Positions 1-9,454 of a stretch of DNA of 64,000 nucleotides are shown here, piece after piece. Source of the stretch: Cocos nucifera (Eukaryota; Streptophyta; Magnoliopsida; Arecales; Arecaceae); NCBI GenBank assembly GCA_006176705.1, contig QRFJ01006385.1, forward strand, positions 1 to 64,000. Reading direction: 5' to 3'. Every line of letters starts with the position of its first letter. Position 1 is the first letter of the stretch. Below the pieces are notes generated by a model. It searched no databases and was not told where the DNA came from. It saw only the letters and a program-made list of their open reading frames with translations. The position numbers and the translations under genes were made by a program.

Positions 1-542
1 AACCCAGAGATGTATGTTGGCTATAGCATGTTCATTGTAGGAACTAGGATTGCATCAAGATGGGATCTATCTACCTCGGTGGTAGAGGAGTAGCCCTATG
101 ATAATCATGAGAATCAAGTCTCAGAAGCCCATGGCCATGGCAGAGTGAAATAATAGAAAGAGTTTTTATTTAGGTTTTCACATTGGACTCGAATCGAATG
201 ATTATATCATATGACAGAGACTAGGGTTTGACGAGTTTACCTTAACCCTAATCTGATCGGGGCTCAAGATAGAAGAACTTAATCACATAGGTAGCTGCAC
301 CAAGAGGTTCGCATTCAGCTCTGATGGGTTGCCACCATATACTGCTAGGTGTCACTGGTGGATTTTGGGAGCAATTAGAATGATTTAGATGATCGATCAT
401 TCTAGCTGTTCGAATCAGAAGAGTTCTGATCCATCGAAAGGAGTTTCGATGATGTCTATGATAGAGATCATGACATATCCCATTACCATACAGAACTGAA
501 CCTAACTGGGTCACACAAACAAGGGTTTGAATCTGGTGATCA

Positions 543-569
543 TCAATTGAACTAATCTAGTTCAATTGA
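543..569. repeat. 12-bp-arm palindrome in LTR
   Basis: TCAATTGAACTA at 543-554 and its exact reverse complement at 558-569 are separated by three bases. Closely similar inverted repeats occur in the other A and F LTRs (near 5952, 44360 and 52480) and in B (near 12460). It could be a cruciform, an RNA stem, or a dimeric protein-binding site. Confidence 0.7.
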
Positions 570-758
570 TCTGAATGAGATTCAATTAGGTTCAAGGAAA
601 TCGTGCTAGCACTCGATTGAACCTAACGTTCTTCTTTTACTATCACAAATAAGTTGTCCTGACTGAGCCAAAGGAGTTTGTGCTCAATCAGAGGCCTTCA
701 TATGGTCTAACTGGAGGTTGTCCAAGTTAGAGAAGGTTGTCTTATTTTATAAGACATG

Positions 759-792
759 ACCTGCCATTTTTGGTCACCTGCCATTTTTGGTC
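759..792 (+). repeat. 17-bp direct repeat, two exact copies, in U3
   Basis: ACCTGCCATTTTTGGTC occurs at 759-775 and again at 776-792, immediately upstream of the W-box cluster. Repeated upstream units of this kind are common in LTR enhancers. An enhancer role here is inferred from position only. Confidence 0.75.
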
Positions 793-794
793 CT

Positions 795-866
795 TTGACT
801 TTGGTCAAAAGTTGACCTTTGACTGGTCAAATGTTGACCATAGACACTTTGACTTTTGTCCACGTG
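795..866 (+). promoter_or_regulatory. W-box cluster and G-box in U3 of element A
   Basis: Seven TTGAC[C/T] hexamers in either orientation lie within 60 bp: 795, 803(-), 812, 819, 825(-), 834 and 849. A CACGTG G-box core follows at 861-866. TTGACY is the known core site for WRKY transcription factors. The cluster lies about 310-370 bp upstream of the TATA box, a usual enhancer distance. Dense TTGAC/GTCAA motifs recur in the U3 of F and B and more weakly in C; the G-box is seen only in this LTR. Stress-responsive transcription is inferred. Confidence 0.6.
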
Positions 867-927
867 TCATGCACCTATTGGAGAACTGGTGGGGGCCTAT
901 CCCCCTACCAGAACCTGGCAAGGAGGA

Positions 928-955
928 GGGCGCACGCCACCCTAGGCGTGCGCCC
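928..955. repeat. GC-rich perfect hairpin in U3
   Basis: GGGCGCACGCC (928-938) pairs exactly with GGCGTGCGCCC (945-955) across a 6-base loop. It is the upstream member of a pair of adjacent hairpins about 170-240 bp before the TATA box. A related stem is near 6339 in the 3' LTR, and D has a variant stem near 22493. Confidence 0.7.
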
Positions 956-971
956 AAGTTGGAGGCGCCTT

Positions 972-996
972 GGAGTCCTTGTTGGACAAGGACTCC
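972..996. repeat. GGAGTCC hairpin in U3 (covarying stem)
   Basis: GGAGTCCTTGT (972-982) pairs exactly with ACAAGGACTCC (986-996) around loop TGG. Equivalent stems are at 6382-6406 (A 3' LTR), 43922-43946 and 52046-52071 (F; the latter with one extra C), 12066-12090 (B), 16391-16418 (C), 22443-22464 (D) and 40799-40823 (H 3' LTR). The outer GGAGTCC/GGACTCC pairs stay nearly constant, while inner pairs change on both sides together. This implies selection on the stem or another process that keeps the arms complementary. Confidence 0.75.
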
Positions 997-1167
997 ACCT
1001 CCCTTTTGGATTCCAATCAGAGTTCTACTAAGAATCCAGTTTGACTGGTCTTAGGCGCCCTCTAAGGAGGAATCCAGGGGACTCTATTCCAACCAATCAG
1101 ATTTAGATCTGATTTCACAAAGGGTTGTGATTGGTTGAGAATAAGAGGAGTTGGATCACAAGAGGTC

Positions 1168-1175
1168 TATAAATA
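1168..1175 (+). promoter_or_regulatory. TATA box of A-family LTR
   Basis: TATAAATA sits in a conserved context (GTCTATAAATAAGACC). It marks the U3/R promoter of the element. The same box occurs at 6582-6589 (A 3' LTR), and as TATTTATA on the plus strand at 11887-11894 (B), 43740-43747 and 51867-51874 (F). Confidence 0.75.
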
Positions 1176-1550
1176 AGACCCTGCGCCCAACCCAAAGTAG
1201 AATAGAGATTTCCCACGCCCCAAGGCTGCCTCTCCCCTCTTCCTCCATGCCTAAACTTCTCCTCCTTCTCCTCTCCACGTCCAAAAGAGTTTTGGACTTA
1301 GGTTGGTGCGTTCCAGATCAAAAGAAAGGCGATCAAAAGAAGAAGGCTGCACTGCTGCAAAGGATGACTGCTGATCTTCAAAAGGAGTTTTGAAGATCCT
1401 CCAGATCAGATCCAGATCTAATTTTTGGAGATGTGATAGAGAAGAAGAGGATCTCCAGATCCAGCTCAAGTGGATACCGATAGAGGCCAGGCACTTGCGT
1501 GGCTAGATCCAAAACCTTCCGCTTCAGGATCATCAGATCTAATTCTCCCC

Positions 1551-4500
1551 TTGAAAGTCTTATGGAAAGAAAAAGAAGTCTGTGAAAAAGCAAAAGGTGG
1601 AAGGATCAAAGAAGAAGAAGGCAGAATCCGAAGAAAAAGGCCGATGGCAAAGGAAAGTGTTTCCATTGCAACAGCGACGGCCATTGGAAGCGGAACTGCC
1701 CTACTTACCTGGCCACCCTGAAGAACAAGAAGGAAGGTCCTTCTGGAGGTATGCTCGTTATTGAGTCTAACCTTACGGTTTCTTCTGCATCCAGTTGGGT
1801 GCTTGACTCTGGTTCTAGTGCTCATCTGTGCACTTCTATGCAGGGTCTTGAGGATAGCAGGAGGCTGAGGGATGGAGACATGATCCTACGCATCGGTAAT
1901 GGAGCAAGAGTTGCTGCAGTAGCCGTGGGAACATACCCTCTTCGATTACCATCTGGTTTAGACTTAGTTTTGAAAGACTGTTATTATGTGCCTGCAGCTA
2001 GCAGGAATTTGATTTCTGTTTCATGCTTAGCACAAGAAGGTTATGTGATCACCTTCTTTAAGGACCATTGTAACATTCTTTATGAAAGAAATAAAATTGC
2101 AAATGGTTTCCTTATTAATGGTCTTTATCAGCTACATATTGATGTACCTGTTCTAACTATCGAGCAAAACGTGAATGCCAAATGACCTAGGGATAGTCCA
2201 AACGACAGATATCTATGGCACCTGAGATTAGGTCATATAGCAGAAGATAGGATCAACAAATTGGAGAAAAATGGGCTATTGAGTCCATTGACTTTTGAGT
2301 CATATCCAACTTGTGAATCTTGTCTTCAAGGCAAAATGACTAAACTCCCTTTTGTTGGACATGGGGAGAGGGCCACAGATCTCCTTGCCCTAGTACATAC
2401 TGATGTGTGCGGCCCATTTGATGTGCCGGCTAGAGGCAATTTTGTCTACTTCATTACCTTTACCGATGATCTGTCTAGGTATGGGTATGTGTATCTTATG
2501 AGACACAAGTCTGAAGCTTTTGAAAAGTTCAAAGAATTCAGACATGAAGTAGAAAAACAAACTGGAAAACCCATTAAGGTTCTTCGATCAGATCGAGGAG
2601 GTGAATACCTTAGCCGGGAATTCCTAGACTATCTTAAGGAAAATGGCATAGTCTCTCAATGGACTCCACCAGGAACACCTCAACTCAACGGGGTTTCAGA
2701 ACGGAGAAATCGGACTCTATTGGATATGGTTCGATCCATGATGAGCTTCACAGACCTCCCTGATTTTCTTTGGGGACACTTCATTGTTAACTTCAATCTT
2801 ATCTACTGAATAGGGTTCCCTCTAAAACCGTTCCTACCACACCGTATGAGATATGGCACGGTAAGAAACCAAGTCTGAGTCATCTCAGAATTTGGGGTTG
2901 TCCGGCTCATGTCAAAAGACAACAAGCGGACAAGTTAGAGTTTAGGTCCTTTAGAGCTCGATTCATAGGATATCCTAAAGAGTCATTAGGATACTATTTC
3001 TACATTCCAGAAGACCACAATGTGATTGTGAGTCGACATGCCATCTTTCTTGAAAAATAGTTTATTCAAGATAGCGGCATTGGAAAGCAGATTAAGCTTG
3101 ATGAGAAAGTCTCACAAGCAGAACGAGCTAAGGACCAAGTGGAACCAAATCAGGTTGAGCCAATAAGAACACTACCTCCTCCACCTCGTAGATCGGAAAG
3201 AGTTTCCCGTCCCCCTGAAAGATACTTAGGTATTATTTCAGAGGATGTAGAGGAAATGTTCCTCATAGGTAATGGTGCTCATGGTGATGATCCCAAAACC
3301 TACAACGAGGCGATATCAGATATCGACTCCGAGAAATGGCTAGAGGCAATGCAAGTCAGAAATTGACTCGATGCACTCAAACCAAGTCTGGACCTTGGTA
3401 GATCCACCAGAAGGTATAGTACCTATTGGGTGTAAATGGATCTTCAAGAGAAAGATTGGTGCAGATGGGAATGTGGAGACATTCAAGGCTAGACTAGGTG
3501 GCAAAAGGTTATAGTCAACGCGAAGGCATTGACTATCAGGATACCTTTTCCCCAGTAGCTATGCTAAAATCCATCCGCACATTGCTTGCTGTTGCAGCCT
3601 ATTTCGATTATGAAATATGGCAAATGGACGTGAAAACGGCATTCCTAAATGGATATCTTGAGGAAGATATCTATATGGAACAGCCGCTAGGTTTCACATC
3701 CAGTGATACTGATCACAAGGTTTGCAAGCTGCAAAGGTCCATATATGGACTTAAGCAAGCATCTCGGAGCTGGAACACTCGTTTTCAATGATGTGATCAA
3801 AAAGTTTGGTTTCATCAAAAATGAAGAGGAACCATGTGTTTTCAAAAGGGTCAGTGGGAGCGCTGTTGTCTTCCTCGTATTGTACGTGGATGACATCCTC
3901 CTTATTGGGAATGATATTCCCATGTTGACATCAGTCAAGATGTGGTTGTCCAAGGAATTCTCCATGAAAGACCTAGGTGAAGCATCCTTTATTCTAGGAA
4001 TTAAGGTCTATAGGGATAGACCGAATAGGATGCTAGGACTTTCACAGAAGATGTACATAGAGGAAGTACTAAAGAGGTTTAGTATGGAAAACTCTAAGAG
4101 GGGATTAATACCCTTCAGACATGGTATTCATCTTTCCAAGAAGATGTGCCCCAGCACACCTGAGGAAATAGAACGCATGAGCAAGATCCCTTATGCTTCT
4201 GCAATAGGGAGCCTCATGTATGCCATGCTATGTACACGACCTGATATAGCCCATGCTGTGAGTGTCACAAGCAGATATCAGTCAAATCCAGGTGAAGAAC
4301 ACTGGACTTCTGTGAAATGTATCCTTAAGTACTTGAGAAGAACTAAGGATATGATGTTGGTCTTTGGTAATGGAGAACTCCAAGTCCAGGGATACACAGA
4401 CTCGGACTTTCATGTCCGATATAGATGATCGAAAGTCGACATCTGGGAGTCTGTTTGTGTGCAATGGTGGTGCTGTCAGCTGGAAGAGTTCCAAGCAAAC

Positions 4501-4865
4501 GGTGATAGCAGATTCCACCATGGAAGCAGAATATATCGCTGCATCAGAGGCTGCGAAAGGAAGCATTCTGGTACAAGAAGTTTGCTGCAGAAATTGGAGT
4601 AATGCCATCAGATGCCATTCCTCTATACTGCGACAACAATGGCGCCATAGCCCTTGCTAAGGAGCCGAGGTCTCACCAGAAATCCAAGCACATTGAGCGG
4701 CGATACCACCTCATCCGCGATTACCTCGAGAAGGGTTACGTCGAGGTCAAGAGAGTCAACTCCGCAGATAATGTGGCAGACCCACTTACAAAGCCGTTGG
4801 GCCAGCAGAAGATCGAAGCCCACCTTGAGAAGATGGGACTTAGACTTGTAGCCAATTGGCTTTAG
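1551..4865 (+). pseudogene. gag-pol: Element A gag-pol remnant
   Basis: Broken Copia polyprotein. In order: the lysine-rich end of Gag and a CCHC zinc knuckle (CFHCNSDGHWKRNC, about 1662-1703); aspartic protease with intact WVLDSGSSAH (about 1798-1827); integrase zinc domain with LWHLRLGH and CESCLQGK; integrase core with HTDVCGP, SDRGGEY and a later glutamate; RT with YGLKQASRSWN and YVDD (about 3883-3894); RNase H with YTDSDF, MEAEYIAAS and YCDNNGA. The frame is lost at several points, including near 1655, a TGA at 2183-2185 (CGA in F), two insertions near 2780-2793, near 3358, near 3496, near 3785 (also in F), near 4410 and near 4556. It ends in TAG just before the PPT. Most gag codons are missing. 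Non-functional as read. Confidence 0.9.
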
Positions 4866-4870
4866 GACAA

Positions 4871-4879
4871 GTGGGAGAT
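4871..4879 (+). other. Polypurine tract of element A
   Basis: GTGGGAGAT lies directly before the 3' LTR start TGTTAGATATA, 5 bases after the pol stop codon. This is the usual position and composition of the plus-strand primer in Copia elements. F has the same tract in reverse at 45460-45468. Confidence 0.8.
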
Positions 4880-7174
4880 TGTTAGATATATGTGCCCTAG
4901 AAGCCAGAATTGGCTGACACTTGTAATACACTTCTAGGGGCAAAATTATAATTTTGACTATAATTAATAAAATGGGTTATTTTCTATCACATATGTGTAT
5001 TTAGTGTCTGTGATACATCCTTTGAGTTAATGGTAATGATAATTCATATTTTCAAGAGTTGAAAATTTAAGACATGAATAATCATTATTAACTCATAAAA
5101 TGCTCCCGACCATAGGATCATCACGAGGATGGTGATTGATCCGGAAGGTTGGTGTACAATCGCTTCTCTTTAGTAGATGAGTCTTGAGTCTACGGTGTGG
5201 AGACACCGGAGCGAGAGTACAGGTACTCGTTAGAGAACGAGGGCACTGAGCGTGACCACCTCGAGTAGTCATTAGGGAAGTCTACCTTCTCGTCAATGAC
5301 TGACTCGATGCTGCAGTAGTGTGTCTGGTTCTTTGACCTGAGATGCATCGGCAGTTCACCTTGAGGGTGTTATAGTTTGACTACACCATTACTCGGTCTC
5401 CTAGCCATATGGAACCCTGAGGTGTATGTTGGCTATAGCATGTTCATTGTAGGAACTGGATTGCATCAAGATGGAATCTATCTACCTCGGTGGTAGAGGA
5501 GCAGCCCTATGATGATCATGAGAATCAAGTCCAGAAATCCCATGGCCATGGCAGAGTGAAATAATAGAAAGAGTTTCTATTTAGATTTTCACATTGGACT
5601 CGAATCGAATGATTACATCATATGACAGAGACTAGGGTTTGACGAGTTCACCTTAACCCTAATCTGATCGGGGCTCAAGATAGAAGAACTTAATCACACA
5701 GGTAGCTGCACCAAGAGGTTCGCATTCAGCTCTGATGGGTTGCCACCATATACTGCTAGGTGTCACTGGTGGATTTTGGGAGCAATTAGAATGATTTAGA
5801 TGATCGATCATTCTAGCTGTTCGAATCAGAAGAGTTCTGATCCATCGAAAGGAGTTTCGATGATGTCGATGATAGAGATCATGACATATCCCATTACCAT
5901 ACAGAACTGAACCTAACTGGGTCACACAAACAAGGGTTTGAATCTGGTGATCATCAATTGAACTGATCTAGTTCAATTGATCTGAATGAGATTCAATTAG
6001 GTTCAAGGAAATCGTGCTAGCACTCGATTGAACCTAACGTTCTTCTTTTACTATCATAAATAAGTTGTCCTGACTGAGCCAAAGGAGTTTGTGCTCAATC
6101 AGAGGCCTTCATATGGTCTGACTGGAGGTTGTCCAAGTCAGAAAAGGTTGTCTTATTTGTAAGACATTACCTGCCATTTTTGGTCACCTGCCATTTCTTG
6201 TTCTTTGACTTTGGTCAAAAGTCTACCTTTGACTGGTCAAACGTTGACCATTGACACTTTGACTTTTGACCACATGTCATGCACCTATTGGAGAGCTGGT
6301 GGGGGCCTGTCCCCCTGCCAGAACCTGGCAAGGAGAAGGGCGCACGCCAAGGGTGGCGTGAGCCCAAGTAGGAGGCGCCTAGGAGTCCTTGTTGGACAAG
6401 GACTCCATCCTCCTTTTTGGATTCCAATTAGAGTTCTACTAAGAATCCAGTTTGACTGGTCTTAGGCACCCTCTAAGGAGGAATCCAGGGGTCTCTATTC
6501 CCAACCAATCAGATTTAGATCTGATTTCACAAAGGGTTGTGATTGGTTGAGAGGAAGAGGAGTTGGATCACAAGCTTAGTCTATAAATAAGACCCTGCGC
6601 CCAACTCCTAATTAAAAGATATGATGAGATCATAGATTTCCCCATGCCCCAAGGCTGCCTCTCCCCTCCTTCTCCATGCCATAGTCTCTTCTCCCCTTGC
6701 TCTCCACGTCCAAAAGGAGTTTTGGACTTTGGTTGGTGCGATTCAGATCAAGGAAAGGCGATCAAAAGCAAGAAGGCTGCGCTGCTGCAAAAGGACGACT
6801 GCAGATCTTCAAAAGAGTTTTGAAGATCCTCCAGATCAGATCCAGATCTGATTTTTGGAGGTGTGATAGAGAAGAAGAGGATCTCCAGATCCAACCCGAG
6901 TGGATACCGGTAGAGGCCAGGCGCTTGCGTGGCTAAGATCCAGAACCTTCCGCTGCAATCAGGATCATCTACAGGGTAATAGGATTACCCAAATCAGGTA
7001 AATTAAATTTGATTTAATTTATCTTATTTTATTTTATTTTATTAAAATAATAAGAATCAGATCTGAAACATATCAAGATCTGATTGAGATCAAGAGAAAA
7101 ATTTTTGAAATATATCTCTTGATCTGAATCAGATCTGGACGAACCTGGACCGGGAAATCAGGATTTTCCCTCCG
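4880..7174 (+). repeat. Element A 3' LTR (about 2.3 kb)
   Basis: Begins TGTTAGATATATG and ends around TTTTCCCTCC at 7173-7174. The family ends in TTTTCCTCCA or TTCCTTCA, so the last bases of this copy are mutated. It holds the same direct repeat, W-box, hairpin and TATA features as the 5' LTR. The U5-like end is complete here but missing from the 5' copy. The base after it starts minus-strand pol of B; GTATC at about 7174-7178 would be the target duplication to seek left of the window. Confidence 0.9.
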
Positions 7175-9454
7175 TATCTTTCAATCTCTTTCCGATCTAC
7201 AGGTTAGTGTTCTTATTGGCTCAACCTGATTTGGTTCCAATTGGTCCTTAGCTCGTTGTACTTGTGAGACTTTCTCATCAAGCTTAATCTACTTTCCAAT
7301 ACCGCTATCTTGAATAAACTATTTTTCAAGAAAGATGGCATGTCGACTCACAATCACATTGTGGTCTTCTGGAATGTAGAAATAGTATCCTAATGACTCT
7401 TTAGGATATCCTATGAATTGAGCTCTGAAGGACCTAAACTCTAACTTGTCCGCTTGTTGTCTTTTGACATAAGCTGGACAATCCCAAATTCTGAGATGAC
7501 TCAGACTTGGTTTCTTACCATGCCATATCTCATACGGTGTGGTAGGAATGGTTTTAGAGGGAACCCTATTCAGTAGATAAATTGAAGTTAACAATGAGTG
7601 TCCCAAAGAAAATCAGGGAGGTCTGTGAAGCTCATCATGGATCGGACCATATTCCAATAGAGTTCCGATTTCTCCATGTTCTGAAACCCCATTGAGTTGA
7701 GGTGTTCCTGGTGGAGTCCATTGAGAGACTATGCCATTTTTCTTGAGATAGTCTAAGAATTCTTGGCTAAGGTATTCACCTCCTCGATCTGATCGAAGAA
7801 TCTTAATGGGTTTTTTAGTTTATTTTTCTACTTCATGTCTTGAATTCTTTGAACTTTTCAAAAGCTTCAGACTTGTGTCTCATAAGATACACATATCCAT
7901 ACCTAGATAGATCATCGATAAAGATAATGAAGTAGACAAAATTACCTCTAGTCGGTACATCAAATGGGCCGCACACATCAGTATGTACTAGGCAAGGAGA
8001 TTGTGGCCCTTTCCCCATGTCCTACAAATGAAAGTTTAGTCATTTTGCCTTGGAGATAAGATTCACAAGTTGGATATGACTCAGAATTCAACGGACTCAA
8101 TAGCCCATTTTTCTCTAATTTGTTGATCCTATCTTCTGCTATATGACCTAATCTCAGGTGCCATAGATACCTGTCATTTGGACTATCCATAGGTCGTTTG
8201 GTATTCACATTTTGCTCGATAGTTAGAACAGTGCATCAATATGTAGCTGATAAAGACCGTTAATAAGAAAATCATTTGTAATTTTATTTCTTTCATAAAG
8301 AATGTTACAATGGTCTTTAAAGAACGTAATCGCATAGCCTTCTAGTGCTGAGCATGAAACAAAAATTAAATTTCTGCTAGTTATAGTCACATAATAACAG
8401 TCTTTCAAAACTAAGTCTAAACCAGATGGTAATCGAAGAGGGTATGTTCTGACCACCACTACAGCAACTCTTGCTCCATTACCGATGCATAGGATCATGT
8501 CTCCATCCCTCAGCCTTCTGCTATCCTCAAGATCCAATATGGAAGTGCACAGATGAGCACTAGAAGCACCCAACTAGATGTAGAAGAAACCATAAGGTTA
8601 GGCTCAATAACGAGCATAACTCTAGAAGGACCTTCCTTCTTATTCTTCAGGGTGGCCAGGTAAGTAGGGTAGTTCTGCTTCTAGTGGCCGTCGCTATTGC
8701 AATGGAAATACTTTTCTTTGATAGCGGCCTTCCTCCTCAGCTCTGCCTTCTTCTTCTTTCCTCCTTCCACCTTCTGCTTTTTCACGAACTTCTTTTTCTT
8801 TCCAGAAGACTTTCTTTTGAAAGAAGTCCATTCCATAGCAAGAACTGAGCCTTTAGAACCTTTCATAGAAAGCTCAGTGGTGACCAGCATGTTCATTAAT
8901 TCAGCCAAGAAATTTTGAAGTTTATGCATGTGGTAATTCATGATGAATTGCCCATATGCATCAGTCAAGGATTGCAGAATAATATCATTCTGCAGATCCA
9001 AGTCTAACTTCACACTGAGCTTCTCAAGCTCTTTCAAGTCCTTGATCATCATCAGACAGTGATCTTGGACTGACTGTCCATCACACATCTTAGCCTTAAA
9101 AGGTCATTTCATGACTTGATACTTGGCTACGCGACTCTATTCACCAAACATGTCTTGCAGGTGAGCCAATATTTGGTGAGCAGTCCTGATATCTTCATGT
9201 TGGTGTTAGAGCTCATCAGACATCGAGCCCAACATGTAATATCTGGCCTTATTATCTTCGTCTATCCATTTTTTCAAAGACGCTCTCTGTTCAGCGGATG
9301 GATGGACTGGTAAGATGGGAGGGTTCTGATCCAATACATGGGTTAACTTCTCAGAACCCAAAATGATTTTGTAGTTCCTGAGCCAATCTTTATAATTGGG
9401 TCTGGTCAGTCTATGTGTGTCCAGGATACGTGCTAATGGGTTGGATGCAGACAT
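7175..9454 (-). pseudogene. gag-pol: Element B gag-pol remnant (gag to integrase)
   Basis: ATG at 9454 opens Gag (MSASNPLARILDTHRL), homologous to F. Defects include a stop after MSDEL near 9204, another stop near 9140, and the in-frame TGA at 9104-9106 shared with D and F at codon 117. The protease loop DSG is lost through a deletion of about 10 bases near 8571. Integrase has the zinc domain with LWHLRLGH and HTDVCGP. The codon for glutamine in the EKQT motif of the core is TAA at 7820-7822. The reading stops at the junction with A at 7175. Clearly inactive, older than A and F. Confidence 0.88.

Larger units (their letters stand above)
1..1535 (+). repeat. Element A 5' LTR (start outside window, 3' end deleted)
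   Basis: Collinear with the 3' LTR of A from about position 5413 onward, with scattered single-base differences. It contains the W-box cluster, hairpins and TATA box described separately. Similarity stops shortly after AGGATCATC near 1533, where the sequence passes through about 20 unassigned bases into gag. About 205 bp of LTR end and the PBS that should follow are absent. Confidence 0.85.
1..7174 (+). mobile_element. Element A: Copia LTR retrotransposon, internally deleted
   Basis: A plus-strand Ty1/copia element. The window opens inside its 5' LTR: bases 1-1530 match the 3' LTR from about 5413. The internal region keeps the gag zinc knuckle, protease, integrase, RT and RNase H, followed by a polypurine tract and a complete 3' LTR. 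The end of the 5' LTR, the PBS, the leader and the first two thirds of gag are missing, about 2.7 kb compared with element F. Its right end abuts minus-strand pol of element B, so A appears to have inserted into B. The LTRs are very similar to those of F, indicating recent activity of this family. Confidence 0.9.

Noticed and set aside
248..514. An 88-codon ORF conserved in the LTRs of A and F (also 5659-5925, 44414-44680, 52533-52799), antisense to the element
   Set aside because: It starts at GTG rather than ATG, has no known motif, and older copies (B, C, D) do not keep it. Its conservation follows from the near identity of the LTRs.
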